DNA from: an uncultured Oscillospiraceae bacterium
Lineage (GTDB): Bacteria; Bacillota_A; Clostridia; Oscillospirales; Oscillospiraceae
NCBI GenBank assembly: GCA_944387755.1
Contig: CALXGC010000182.1
Location: 1-12,662 of the forward strand
Direction of reading: 5' to 3'
Length of the DNA: 12,662 nt
Part shown: positions 1 through 7,212 of the stretch, in pieces
How positions within the stretch are numbered: position 1 is the stretch's first letter
Layout: every line of letters starts with the position of its first letter
The notes under the pieces: model-generated
Seen by the model: only the letters and a program-made list of their open reading frames with translations
Databases searched by the model: none
What the model was told of the DNA's origin: nothing
Made by a program: the position numbers and the translations under genes

Positions 1-35
1 AAAGGGACGCTGTGATAGGGAGCAACCGGCAGGGA

Positions 36-109
36 TGTAGGGCGCGGCGACCCGGCGCGCCGTTTTCTGCCATCTGACGATACGGCGTGCCCAGTGGTCA
101 CGCCCTACA
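36..109. repeat. Small element with 9-bp terminal inverted repeats (MITE/REP-like candidate)
   Basis: The 74-bp stretch begins with TGTAGGGCG (36-44) and ends with its exact reverse complement CGCCCTACA (101-109). Inside are the self-complementary CGGCGCGCCG (53-62) and a second hairpin, GGCGTG (84-89) pairing with CACGCC (99-104). No target-site duplication is evident at the flanks and nothing is coded. The layout resembles short structured interspersed repeats of GC-rich Clostridia, but a multi-copy nature cannot be shown from one copy. No clear T-box, His-rich leader peptide or convincing promoter was found in the rest of 1-145, so the his operon promoter is either weak here or upstream of the window. 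Confidence 0.5.
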
Positions 110-145
110 AGTGCGAATCAAAGAAATCATGGATGAGGAAAACCT

Positions 146-1225
146 ATGTTAGAAGAACGATTGAATCAGCTGTACGAGGGCTACGGCTATCGAAAATTCC
201 GCATGTCCAAGTTTGAGGACTATGACCTGTACGCCCAGAACAAGGACTTTTTGAAAAAAGGCCATATTATTACCTTCACCGATGTGGACGGTTCTCTGAA
301 GGCCCTGAAGCCGGACATCACGCTGTCCATTATGAAGAACAACAACGGGGACAGCGAGAAGGTCTATTACAACGAAAACGTCTACCGGGAGATGGGCGGG
401 ACCTTTAAAGAGATCCTCCAGGTGGGGGTGGAGTCGGTGGGCCAGATCGACCCCTATGCCGAGGCGGAGGTCATCGCCCTGGCGGCCAAGTCCCTGAAGC
501 TTCTGTCCGAGGACTATGTGCTGGACCTGTCCGACGTGAGCTTTGTCCGCTGCCTGCTGGACGGGATGAACCTGAGCGGACGGGACCAGGAGAAGATTCT
601 CCCGCTGATCGCCCAGAAAAACGCCCCCGGCATTCAGGCCCTGGCGGACCAGGGCGTTTTGGACGCCGCCGGCGCCCAGACCCTCCAGGAGCTGATGGGA
701 ATCTATGCCCCCCTGAAGGAGGGCATCGCCCAGGCGGGGCGGCTGGCCCGCACCAACGAGAGCTGGGAAATTTTAAGGCAGCTCTCCGCCGCCGCCGCCC
801 TGCTGGAGGCCTTCGGCCTCAACGGACGGATTCGCCTGGACTTCTCCCTGGTGAACAGCATGGACTACTACAACGGGGTGATTTTCCAGGGCTTTCTGCC
901 CAACATCCCCTTCCCGGCCCTGTCCGGCGGGCGGTACGACAACCTGCCCCGGAAGATGGGCAAGCAGGTGGGGGCCATCGGCTTCGCCCTGTACATGGGC
1001 CGGCTGGAGCAGTACTTCGGAGAGGAGCGGCAGTACGACGCCGAAGTGCTCCTCACCTATGGTCCCGACGCGGACCTGGCCCGGCTGGCCGCCTTTGCGG
1101 AGGGCATCCGGCAAAAGGGCTTCACCGTCCGCTGCGAGCGGGAGACCATCCAGGCCCCGCCGGTGCGCTGCCGGGTGAAGGCCCGCTACTATGACGGCAT
1201 CACGCCGGAGGAGGTGTCCCTATGA
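146..1225 (+). CDS. hisZ: ATP phosphoribosyltransferase regulatory subunit HisZ
   Basis: HisZ is a catalytically inactive paralogue of histidyl-tRNA synthetase. It assembles with short-form HisG to give active, histidine-sensitive ATP phosphoribosyltransferase, the first step of histidine synthesis in the cytoplasm. The 359-residue protein shows the class II synthetase-like core: GYGYRKFRMSKFEDYDLY near the N-terminus (13-29), a motif-2-like region with LQVGVESVGQ (91-100), YYNGVIFQGF (241-250) and the glycine-rich SGGRYDNL (260-267). The C-terminal 60 residues form a small extra domain. An in-frame TGA at 134-136 lies just upstream, so ATG 146 is the first possible ATG; GGATGAGG (131-138) is its ribosome binding site. 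The N-terminus is shorter than in proteobacterial HisZ, which I believe is usual in clostridial versions. The gene overlaps hisG by ATGA, fitting stoichiometric co-production of the two subunits. It is first in the operon. Confidence 0.93.
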   Translation: MLEERLNQLYEGYGYRKFRMSKFEDYDLYAQNKDFLKKGHIITFTDVDGSLKALKPDITLSIMKNNNGDSEKVYYNENVYREMGGTFKEILQVGVESVGQIDPYAEAEVIALAAKSLKLLSEDYVLDLSDVSFVRCLLDGMNLSGRDQEKILPLIAQKNAPGIQALADQGVLDAAGAQTLQELMGIYAPLKEGIAQAGRLARTNESWEILRQLSAAAALLEAFGLNGRIRLDFSLVNSMDYYNGVIFQGFLPNIPFPALSGGRYDNLPRKMGKQVGAIGFALYMGRLEQYFGEERQYDAEVLLTYGPDADLARLAAFAEGIRQKGFTVRCERETIQAPPVRCRVKARYYDGITPEEVSL

Positions 1226-1839
1226 TTCAGGTAGCCCTGCCCAAGGGGCGGCTGGGGGAGAAGGCCTATGAGACCCTGGCCGCCGCCGGGTACGAGTGCC
1301 CCTCCATTTTGGAGAAGAACCGGAAGCTCACCTTTGAAAACCCGGAGAAGGGCGTCCGGTATTTTTGGGTGAAACCCTCCGACGTGAGCATCTATGTAGA
1401 GCGGGGCGCGGCGGACGTGGGCATTGCAGGCAAGGATATTTTGCTGGAGTACCGCCCCGACGTGTACGAGCTGCTGGACCTGAAGATGGGAAAATGCCGC
1501 ATGTGCGTGGCCGGTCCGGCGGATTTTTATGACGACCCCAACCGGACGCTGCGGGTGGCGACGAAATTTCCCCACATCGCCGGGGATTACTACGAGTCCC
1601 GTTCCAGGGACATCGACATCATCAAGCTCAACGGCTCCATCGAGCTGGCCCCCATCCTGGGCCTGTCCGACGTGATTGTGGACATCGTGGAGACGGGCAG
1701 CACCCTGCGGGAAAACCACCTGGCGCCCCTGGAGACCATTGTGGACATCAGCGCCCGGTTTATCTGCAACAAAGTGAGCTATAAGTTCAAGTACCAGGAA
1801 ATTCTCGCCATGCGGGACGCCCTGGCGAAAAATCTGTGA
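1222..1839 (+). CDS. hisG: ATP phosphoribosyltransferase catalytic subunit, short form (HisG-S)
   Basis: HisG condenses ATP and PRPP to N1-(5-phosphoribosyl)-ATP, the committed and feedback-controlled step. At 205 residues this is the short form that lacks the C-terminal regulatory domain and needs HisZ, whose gene is directly upstream. Visible features are the N-terminal ALPKGRLGE (5-13), a periplasmic-binding-protein-like core with ADVGIAGKDIL (64-74), and the PRPP-binding signature DVIVDIVETGSTLRENHL (150-167). The start overlaps the hisZ stop as ATGA and is preceded by an excellent GGAGGAGGTG (1207-1216) inside hisZ. All expected motifs are intact. Confidence 0.96.
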   Translation: MIQVALPKGRLGEKAYETLAAAGYECPSILEKNRKLTFENPEKGVRYFWVKPSDVSIYVERGAADVGIAGKDILLEYRPDVYELLDLKMGKCRMCVAGPADFYDDPNRTLRVATKFPHIAGDYYESRSRDIDIIKLNGSIELAPILGLSDVIVDIVETGSTLRENHLAPLETIVDISARFICNKVSYKFKYQEILAMRDALAKNL

Positions 1840-1844
1840 GGTGG
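1838..1844 (+). promoter_or_regulatory. Ribosome binding site that fixes the hisD start
   Basis: GAGGTGG begins inside the hisG stop codon and lies 6 nt before GTG 1851. An upstream in-frame GTG at 1836 overlaps this Shine-Dalgarno sequence and has no usable site of its own. GTG 1851 is therefore preferred as the hisD start. Confidence 0.75.
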
Positions 1845-1850
1845 TCCCCA

Positions 1851-3134
1851 GTGATAAAGATTCTTGACCTCGCCCAGGTGCCGGAGGAGGAAATTTTTGC
1901 CCGCCAGGAGGCGGCGGCGGACGTGTCCGGGCCTGTTGCGGACATCCTCCGGGACGTGAAGGCGCGGGGGGACGCGGCCCTGCTGGACTGCGCCAAAAAA
2001 TTTGACAGGGCGGAGCTGACCGCTCTGGAGGTCTCTCCCCAGGAGCTGGAGGAGGGGGCCGCCCAAGTAGATGAGGAGTTTACCGCCATCCTCCGGGAGG
2101 CCGCCGAAAACATCCGGGCCTTCCACGCCAGGCAGAAGCGGGAGGGCTTTGTGATGGCGGAGCGGGAGGGGGTTGTTCTGGGCCAGAAGATCACCCCCCT
2201 GGCACGGGTGGGGATCTATGTCCCCGGCGGCACCGCCGCCTACCCCTCCACCGTGCTGATGAACGCCATTCCCGCCCACATCGCCGGGGTGGGGGAGATT
2301 ATCATGGCCACGCCCCCCGGCCGGGACGGGAAAATCCGCCCGGCCATTCTGGCGGCGGCCAAGCTGGCGGGGGTCACGCGCATCTTCAAGATGGGCGGGG
2401 CCCAGGCCGTCGCCGCCCTGGCCTATGGGACGCAGAGCGTGCCCAGGGTGGACAAGATTGTGGGGCCCGGCAACGCCTATGTGGCCGAGGCCAAGCGGCA
2501 GGTGTTCGGGCTGGTGAACATCGACATGATTGCCGGCCCCTCGGAGGTGCTGGTGATTGCGGACGGGAACTCCAACCCCGCCTGGGTGGCCGCCGACCTG
2601 CTCAGCCAGGCGGAGCACGACAGGATGGCCTCCGCCGTGCTGGTGACGGACTCCCCGGCGCTGGCCCGGGCCGTCTCCCAGGAGCTGGAGCGGCAGCTCC
2701 CCAGTCTGGAGCGGGAGGAGATTGCCAGAGCCTCCATCGAGGCCAACGGGAAAATTATCGTGGCCCGCTCCCTCGGCGAGGCCGCCGCCGTGGCCAACCG
2801 CATCGCCCCGGAGCACCTGGAGCTCTCTGTGGACAGCCCCTTCGACTATTTGGGCGAAATTCAGAACGCCGGGTCCATCTTCCTGGGCCGCTATAACCCG
2901 GAGCCCATGGGGGACTACTTCGCCGGGCCCAACCACACCCTGCCCACCATGGGTACCGCCCGGTTCTACAGCCCCCTGTCGGTGGACGACTTCATCAAAA
3001 AATCCCAGTTCAGCTACTACACCAGAGACGCCCTGGAGCGGGACTGCCGGAAGGTCAGCCGCTTTGCGGCGGAGGAGGGGCTCACCGCCCACGCCCGTGC
3101 GGTGGACATCCGCTTTGAGGAGGGGGAGACATGA
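1851..3134 (+). CDS. hisD: Histidinol dehydrogenase HisD
   Basis: HisD carries out the last two steps, oxidising L-histidinol to L-histidinaldehyde and then to L-histidine with two NAD+. With the GTG 1851 start the product is 427 residues, the usual family length. Seen in order: PGGTAAYPSTVLMNAIPAH (125-143), GPGNAYVAEAKRQVFG (205-220), IAGPSEVLVIAD (227-238), SQAEHD (252-257) with zinc ligands Gln253 and His256, the catalytic pair Glu321-His322 in APEHLE, Asp355 in GDYFAGPNHTLPT, and His414 near the C-terminus. These match the zinc ligands and general bases known for the E. coli enzyme. The upstream gap to hisG is 11 nt and the stop overlaps hisH by 4 nt. Many clostridial operons carry hisC and hisB after hisD; here hisH follows at once. 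Confidence 0.97.
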   Translation: MIKILDLAQVPEEEIFARQEAAADVSGPVADILRDVKARGDAALLDCAKKFDRAELTALEVSPQELEEGAAQVDEEFTAILREAAENIRAFHARQKREGFVMAEREGVVLGQKITPLARVGIYVPGGTAAYPSTVLMNAIPAHIAGVGEIIMATPPGRDGKIRPAILAAAKLAGVTRIFKMGGAQAVAALAYGTQSVPRVDKIVGPGNAYVAEAKRQVFGLVNIDMIAGPSEVLVIADGNSNPAWVAADLLSQAEHDRMASAVLVTDSPALARAVSQELERQLPSLEREEIARASIEANGKIIVARSLGEAAAVANRIAPEHLELSVDSPFDYLGEIQNAGSIFLGRYNPEPMGDYFAGPNHTLPTMGTARFYSPLSVDDFIKKSQFSYYTRDALERDCRKVSRFAAEEGLTAHARAVDIRFEEGET

Positions 3135-3760
3135 TTGCCATCATCGACTATGGCGTGGGGAACCTGTTCTCCCTGAAGAGCTCCCTGAGGGCCATCGGCC
3201 AGGACGCCGCGGTGACGCGGGACCTGGCGGAGCTGGACCGGGCGGACCATATCATTCTCCCCGGCGTGGGGGCCTTTGGAGACGCGGCACAGAAGCTCCG
3301 GGACACGGGGATGTTCCAGGCGGTGCTGGACCAGGCGGCCAGGGGCAAGCCTGTGCTGGGGATCTGTCTGGGCATGCAGCTGCTGTTCCAAAAATCCTTT
3401 GAGTACGGGGAGCACGCCGGCCTGGGGCTGATTCAGGGGGAGGTGCGGGACATCCGCACCGTCATTCCGGAAAATCTGGCCGTCCCCCACATGGGGTGGA
3501 ACGGCCTGCACTTCCCCAGGGACCGGGCGCGCAGCCCGCTCTTCGCCGGCCTGGAGGAGGGGGAGCACGTGTACTTCGTCCACTCCTTCGCGGGCTTTGA
3601 CTGCCGGGAGCAGTGCATTGCCACCGCCGGGTACGGCGCGGAGCTGACGGCGGCGGTGCAGAACGGCAATGTGTACGGGACCCAGTTCCACCCGGAGAAG
3701 AGCGGGGAGACGGGGCTGAAAATTCTCAAAAACTTCTGCGGATTGGAGGGGCGAGCATGA
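3131..3760 (+). CDS. hisH: Imidazole glycerol phosphate synthase, glutaminase subunit HisH
   Basis: HisH is a class I glutamine amidotransferase. It hydrolyses glutamine and passes ammonia through a channel to HisF. The 209-residue protein has IIDYGVGNLFSLKSSL (4-19), the oxyanion region LPGVGAFGD (43-51), the nucleophile elbow GICLGMQ with Cys79 (77-83), HMGWN (120-124), YFVHSF (148-153), and GTQFHPEKSG with His187 and Glu189 completing the triad. The start overlaps the hisD stop as ATGA, with a GGAGGGGGA ribosome binding site at 3119-3127, and its own stop overlaps hisA in the same way. It is intact and of normal length. Confidence 0.96.
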   Translation: MIAIIDYGVGNLFSLKSSLRAIGQDAAVTRDLAELDRADHIILPGVGAFGDAAQKLRDTGMFQAVLDQAARGKPVLGICLGMQLLFQKSFEYGEHAGLGLIQGEVRDIRTVIPENLAVPHMGWNGLHFPRDRARSPLFAGLEEGEHVYFVHSFAGFDCREQCIATAGYGAELTAAVQNGNVYGTQFHPEKSGETGLKILKNFCGLEGRA

Positions 3761-4470
3761 TTCTGCTTCCGGCCATTGACCTGTACGGCGGGAAGGCGGT
3801 CCGCCTGACAAAGGGGGACTATGCCCAAATGACCGTCTACCGGGACGACCCGGCGGCCCAGGCGGAGGACTTCCAGGCGGCGGGGGCCCAGTGGCTCCAC
3901 ACCGTGGACCTGGAGGGGGCCAAGGACGGGACCACCCCCAACTTTCCGGTGATTCAGGACATCTGCAAAAGAACCGGCCTGAAGGTGGAGACCGGCGGGG
4001 GAATCCGCTCTCTGGACGCCGTTGAGAAATATCTGGACGCGGGGGTTTCGAGGGTCATTCTGGGCACCGCCGCCGTCGCCGACCCGGCCTTTCTGGAGCG
4101 CGCCCTGGCCCGCTTCGGCAGCCGGATTGCCGTGGGTGTGGACCTGAGGGACGGGGCCATCGCCATCAAGGGCTGGAAGGAGACCGCGCCGGAGCGGGCG
4201 GAGGACTTCTTCGCCCGCCTGTGCGCCCTGGGCGTGAAGACCGTCATCTGCACCGACATCTCCCGGGACGGAATGCTGGGGGGGACCAATGTGGAGCTGT
4301 ACCGGGACCTGTCCCGGCGCTTCCCGCTGGATTTCATCGCCTCCGGCGGGGTGGCGGGCCTGGCGGACCTGAAGAGCCTGAAGGCGCTGGGCCTGTACGG
4401 GGCCATTCTGGGCAAGGCCCTGTATACCGGGGCGTTGGACCTGCGGGAAGCCCTGAAGGAGGTGGAGTGA
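3757..4470 (+). CDS. hisA: ProFAR isomerase HisA
   Basis: HisA is the phosphoribosylformimino-5-aminoimidazole carboxamide ribotide isomerase, a (beta/alpha)8 barrel performing an Amadori rearrangement of ProFAR to PRFAR. The protein starts MILLPAIDLYGGKAVRL with catalytic Asp8. It carries phosphate-binding ETGGGIRS (78-85), VGVDLRDG (126-133) with the second catalytic Asp129, CTDISRDGM (165-173) and IASGGV (194-199). ATG 3757 is chosen over earlier in-frame codons because it begins the canonical N-terminus, overlaps the hisH stop as ATGA, and has a GGAGGGG ribosome binding site just upstream. Length is 237 residues, typical. HisA and the bifunctional actinobacterial PriA share this fold, but the adjacent HisF and the operon context support ordinary HisA. 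Confidence 0.95.
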   Translation: MILLPAIDLYGGKAVRLTKGDYAQMTVYRDDPAAQAEDFQAAGAQWLHTVDLEGAKDGTTPNFPVIQDICKRTGLKVETGGGIRSLDAVEKYLDAGVSRVILGTAAVADPAFLERALARFGSRIAVGVDLRDGAIAIKGWKETAPERAEDFFARLCALGVKTVICTDISRDGMLGGTNVELYRDLSRRFPLDFIASGGVAGLADLKSLKALGLYGAILGKALYTGALDLREALKEVE

Positions 4471-4471
4471 G

Positions 4472-5230
4472 ATGGTCGCCAAGCGCATCATCCCCTGCCT
4501 GGACATCAAGGACGGCCGGGTGGTAAAGGGGGTCAACTTTTTAAATCTCCAGGACGTGTCCAACCCGGTGAAGCTGGCAGACTACTACTCCCGCTCCGGG
4601 GCGGACGAGCTGGTTTTCTATGACATCACCGCGTCCTTTGAGGGGCGGAGGCTGTTCACGGATATTCTGACGGACGTGGCCTCCACCATCTTCATCCCCC
4701 TGACAGTGGGGGGCGGCATCAACCGCCTGGAGGATTTTGAGCGGGTGCTCGCCTGCGGGGCGGACAAGGTCTCCGTCAACTCCGGGGCCATCAAGAACCC
4801 GGACCTCATCGGCCAGGCGGCCAAGCGCTATGGGGACCAGTGCGTGGTTTTGTCCGTGGACGCCAAGCGGGTGGACGGGAAGTACCATGTGTTCCTCAAC
4901 GGCGGCCGGGTGGACACCGGCATGGACGCCCTGGAGTGGATTCGTCAGGGCGTGGACCGGGGGGCCGGCGAGGTGGTGGTGAACTCCATCGACACCGACG
5001 GCGTGAGGCGGGGCTTTGACATTGAAATGCTCCGGGACGTGCAGAAGCTGGTCCGCGTGCCGGTCATCGCCTCCGGCGGGGCAGGCGGCGTCCAGGATTT
5101 CGTGGATCTGTTCCGGGAGATTCCGGAGATGTCCGCCGGACTGGCGGCCAGCATTTTCCACTTCGGCGAGGTGGCCATCCCTGATTTGAAAAAAGTTTTG
5201 CGGGAGAATGGAGTGTGCGTGCGGCTGTGA
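4472..5230 (+). CDS. hisF: Imidazole glycerol phosphate synthase, cyclase subunit HisF
   Basis: HisF uses ammonia delivered by HisH to convert PRFAR to imidazole glycerol phosphate and AICAR; AICAR returns to purine synthesis. The 252-residue (beta/alpha)8 barrel starts MVAKRIIPCLDIKDGRVVKG with catalytic Asp11, then LTVGGGINRLEDF (77-89) and SVDAKRV with catalytic Asp130 (128-134). It also has VVVNSIDTDGVRRGFD and IASGGAGGVQDF as phosphate-binding loops. A single base separates the hisA stop from the ATG. The ribosome binding site GGAGGTGGAG (4458-4467) lies inside hisA. HisF follows HisA and HisH as expected for proteins of consecutive steps. Confidence 0.97.
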   Translation: MVAKRIIPCLDIKDGRVVKGVNFLNLQDVSNPVKLADYYSRSGADELVFYDITASFEGRRLFTDILTDVASTIFIPLTVGGGINRLEDFERVLACGADKVSVNSGAIKNPDLIGQAAKRYGDQCVVLSVDAKRVDGKYHVFLNGGRVDTGMDALEWIRQGVDRGAGEVVVNSIDTDGVRRGFDIEMLRDVQKLVRVPVIASGGAGGVQDFVDLFREIPEMSAGLAASIFHFGEVAIPDLKKVLRENGVCVRL

Positions 5231-5565
5231 TGGACCTGAACACATTGAAATTTGACGAGAGGGGCCTGATTCCCGCCATCGTCCAGGACGCGGACAGCGG
5301 GAAGGTGCTCACCCTGGCCTATATGAGCCGGGAGTCCCTGAAAATTTCCCTGGAAAAGAAGCTCACCTGCTTCTGGTCCCGCTCCCGGCGGGAGCTGTGG
5401 CTGAAGGGGGAGACCAGCGGCCATTTTCAGCACATCGTGGAGCTGCGGGCCGACTGCGACAGGGACGCCCTGCTGGTGATGGTAAAAAAAGACGGTCCCG
5501 CCTGCCATTTGGGGACCGACTCCTGCTTTGACGGCAATCTGATTTTTGAGAGCGAGGATGTTTGA
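5230..5565 (+). CDS. hisI: Phosphoribosyl-AMP cyclohydrolase HisI
   Basis: HisI opens the purine ring of PR-AMP to give ProFAR, a zinc- and magnesium-dependent hydrolysis. The 111-residue reading has LAYMSRESL (29-37), [18 protein letters not shown] (48-65), and the metal site ADCDRDALL (74-82) with Asp75, Cys76, Asp77 and Asp79. Cys92 and Cys99 in ACHLGTDSC complete the expected three-cysteine zinc site. ATG 5230 shares its A with the hisF stop (TGATG) and begins the family-like [11 protein letters not shown] 5215 is an alternative, adding five residues, with GGGAG 5202-5206 at a better distance, so the start is not certain. HisI and HisE are separate genes here, unlike the fused HisIE of enterobacteria. 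Confidence 0.94.
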   Translation: MDLNTLKFDERGLIPAIVQDADSGKVLTLAYMSRESLKISLEKKLTCFWSRSRRELWLKGETSGHFQHIVELRADCDRDALLVMVKKDGPACHLGTDSCFDGNLIFESEDV

Positions 5566-5566
5566 G

Positions 5567-5899
5567 ATGGAAGAACAGTTCAGCTACCAGGGCCTCTACG
5601 CGCTTCTGGAGGAGCGCAGCGAAAAGCGACCGGAGGGGTCCTACACCACCTATCTGTTTGAAAAGGGCCTGGACAAGATTCTGAAAAAAGTGGGCGAGGA
5701 GTGCACCGAGGTCATCATCGCCGCCAAGGACAGGGACCACAGGGAGACGGTGTATGAGATTGCCGACCTGGCCTACCATGTGATGGTGCTTATGGTGGAG
5801 GCGGGAATCTCCCTGGACGAGGTGAAGGCGGAGCTGGCCAGCCGCCACGTCATCGACCGCAAGGTGAAGCAGGAGAAGATGGCCTCCGACCACATGTGA
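5567..5899 (+). CDS. hisE: Phosphoribosyl-ATP pyrophosphatase HisE
   Basis: HisE hydrolyses PR-ATP to PR-AMP and pyrophosphate, the second step. It is an all-alpha MazG-like protein of 110 residues. The helix [17 protein letters not shown] (40-56) supplies Glu44, Glu45 and Glu48, and [13 protein letters not shown] (64-76) supplies Glu64 and Asp67, the magnesium-binding set. The N-terminal [17 protein letters not shown] is typical. ATG 5567 is chosen because GCGAGG (5552-5557) sits 9 nt upstream; the earlier in-frame ATG 5558 abuts that site and is too close. One base separates it from hisI, and its stop overlaps the hisJ start as GTGA. Confidence 0.94.
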   Translation: MEEQFSYQGLYALLEERSEKRPEGSYTTYLFEKGLDKILKKVGEECTEVIIAAKDRDHRETVYEIADLAYHVMVLMVEAGISLDEVKAELASRHVIDRKVKQEKMASDHM

Positions 5900-6720
5900 G
5901 CGCCGTGGTTTTTGCGGATTATCACACCCACTCCACCCTGGACGACGGGGAGAGCACCCTGGAGGAGATGGCTTTGGCGGCCTGCGCCAGGGGGCTGCAA
6001 TATTTTGGCTTCTCCGGACACAGCTGGTGCCCCTGGGAGGAGGACTTCTGCCTCCCCAGAGAGCGGGCCGCGGTCTATCTGGAGACGGCCCGGTCCCTCC
6101 AGAGGCGTTTTCAGGACCGTCTGGAGATCTTCGTGGGCATGGAGCTGGACCTCTACGGGGAGCGGCCGGAGGGCCTGGACTATATCATCGGCTCGGTCCA
6201 CGGCCTGTTCCAGGGCGGGCAGTTTTACTCTGTGGACGAGAGCCCGGAGGCCAGCCGCCGGGCGGTGGAGACGGCCTTCGGCGGGGATTGGTACCGGTAC
6301 GCCGCCGCCTATTTCGACCTGACGGCCCAGCTGCCGGAGAAGACGGGCTGCAATTGGATTGGCCACTTTGACCTGGTCTCCAAGTTCAACCAGCGGGAAG
6401 CGCAGTTTGACGAGGAGGACCCCAGGTATTTGAACCGGGCCCTGGAGGCGCTGGAATATTTGGCGAAGCGGGGAATGTGCTTCGAGGTGAACACCGGAGC
6501 GGTTGCCCGCGGCTATCGGACGGCGCCCTACCCCACGAAAACCATGCTCCGCCGCCTGAGGGAGCTGGGGGGAGAGCTCATTCTCAGCTCCGACGCCCAC
6601 CGCGCCGCCCAGCTCTGCGGCGGGTTTCCGGAGGCGGCGGAGCTGCTGAAGGAGATTGGCTTTACCCATGTAAACATCTGGACCAGGGACGGCTTCCGCG
6701 CCGTGGGCCTGGAGGACTGA
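5896..6720 (+). CDS. hisJ: Histidinol-phosphate phosphatase, PHP family (HisJ/HisK type)
   Basis: The product of 274 residues is a PHP-superfamily phosphoesterase that most likely converts histidinol phosphate to histidinol, as HisJ does in Bacillus. The metal-binding residues are in place: [12 protein letters not shown] with His10, His12 and Asp17, GHSW with His42, GMELDLYG with Glu83, GSVHGL with His102, GHFDLVSKF with His157, and [10 protein letters not shown] with Asp233 and His235. [10 protein letters not shown] (197-206) is typical of this branch. GTG 5896 overlaps the hisE stop; no strong ribosome binding site lies at the right distance, so translation is probably coupled to hisE. GTG 5905 is a weaker alternative. 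Position directly after hisE supports the assignment over other PHP enzymes. Confidence 0.9.
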   Translation: MSAVVFADYHTHSTLDDGESTLEEMALAACARGLQYFGFSGHSWCPWEEDFCLPRERAAVYLETARSLQRRFQDRLEIFVGMELDLYGERPEGLDYIIGSVHGLFQGGQFYSVDESPEASRRAVETAFGGDWYRYAAAYFDLTAQLPEKTGCNWIGHFDLVSKFNQREAQFDEEDPRYLNRALEALEYLAKRGMCFEVNTGAVARGYRTAPYPTKTMLRRLRELGGELILSSDAHRAAQLCGGFPEAAELLKEIGFTHVNIWTRDGFRAVGLED

Positions 6721-6732
6721 GGAGGGATTGCT

Positions 6733-7164
6733 GTGCGCCTGCAAGGGGCGATTTTTGACGCGGAGGGCACGCTGCTGGACGGCGGGGGGAACCCCCTGCC
6801 GGGGGTGGAGCGCACCCTCTCTCTGCTGAAGATGGAGGACGTATGGATGTACCTGGTGTGCAGCGGGGACACAGCCCCTGTGCGGGCTGCCCTGGAGAGA
6901 GCCGGCCTGTGGAGCCGGTTCCGGGGCGTTATCTCCGCCGCCGAACACGGAGGGGACCCCCTGGACCCGGAGCTGTACGAGAAGACGGTGCGCCGGCTGC
7001 GCACCGCCAAACAGGCCACCCTGGTGTTTACCGCCCGGGAGGACCTGCTGGCCGTGCTGAAGAAGAACGGCTTCTTTGCGGCTCTGGTGGGGGAGGGGCA
7101 CGCTCCCCAGGCGGCGGAGCTGGCCGACGCGGTCATCGTGAGCTATGAGGACATGACGCTGTGA
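6733..7164 (+). CDS. HAD-like protein with degraded catalytic motifs
   Basis: This 143-residue protein resembles a small HAD-superfamily hydrolase without a cap domain. Motif I reads FDAEGTLLD (8-16), keeping the nucleophile Asp9, but the usual second Asp is Glu11. Motif II is LVCSGD with Ser44. The place of the motif III lysine (normally GKPxP) reads GGDPLDPELY, with Asp75. The place of motif IV (normally VGDxxxD) reads VFTAREDL. The C-terminal half still resembles the HAD Rossmann fold, ending ADAVIVSYEDM. GTG 6733 has a strong AGGAGGG (6720-6726) at 6 nt. The gene is 12 nt after hisJ and just before the terminator, so it is the last gene of the his operon. A role is not evident; with these changes phosphatase activity is doubtful, and it could be a non-enzymatic or altered-activity homologue. 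Confidence 0.75.
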   Translation: MRLQGAIFDAEGTLLDGGGNPLPGVERTLSLLKMEDVWMYLVCSGDTAPVRAALERAGLWSRFRGVISAAEHGGDPLDPELYEKTVRRLRTAKQATLVFTAREDLLAVLKKNGFFAALVGEGHAPQAAELADAVIVSYEDMTL

Positions 7165-7201
7165 AAAAAGCGCTGGACAGTCTGCCTGTCCAGCGCTTTT
7201 T
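7165..7201. terminator. Bidirectional intrinsic terminator between his operon and the NifX-like gene
   Basis: An uninterrupted stem GCGCTGGACAG (7170-7180) pairs with CTGTCCAGCGC (7186-7196) around a 5-nt loop. It is flanked by AAAAA on the left and TTTTT on the right. The T run follows the hairpin on both strands, so it can end transcription of the + strand his operon, one base after the last stop codon, and of the minus-strand gene whose stop is at 7213. Confidence 0.93.
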
Positions 7202-7212
7202 CGCGGCGCGGC

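Noticed and set aside
74..111. Possible promoter CTGACG ... TACAAG before hisZ
   Set aside because: The spacing is about 26 bp, far from 17, and both boxes are weak matches.
1..145. T-box or His-rich leader peptide attenuator before hisZ
   Set aside because: No T-box TGG-containing bulge motif, specifier-type stem, run of His codons or terminator/antiterminator pair can be seen in the short upstream stretch; one could exist farther upstream outside the window.
1836..1850. GTG 1836 as the hisD start
   Set aside because: It overlaps the hisG stop and the Shine-Dalgarno sequence itself; GTG 1851 has proper spacing and gives the usual family length.
1779..3092. A 437-codon open frame on the minus strand opposite hisD
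   Set aside because: The product is Gly/His/Pro/Val-rich low-complexity sequence without recognisable motifs; hisD on the + strand has all catalytic residues.
3613..3756. N-terminal extension of hisA back to 3613
   Set aside because: The added residues are an out-of-frame reading of the hisH end; the canonical HisA N-terminus begins at ATG 3757 with an ATGA overlap.
5773..7101. A 442-codon minus-strand open frame opposite hisE, hisJ and the HAD-like gene
   Set aside because: Composition is that of an antisense shadow and the + strand genes have intact family motifs and ribosome binding sites.
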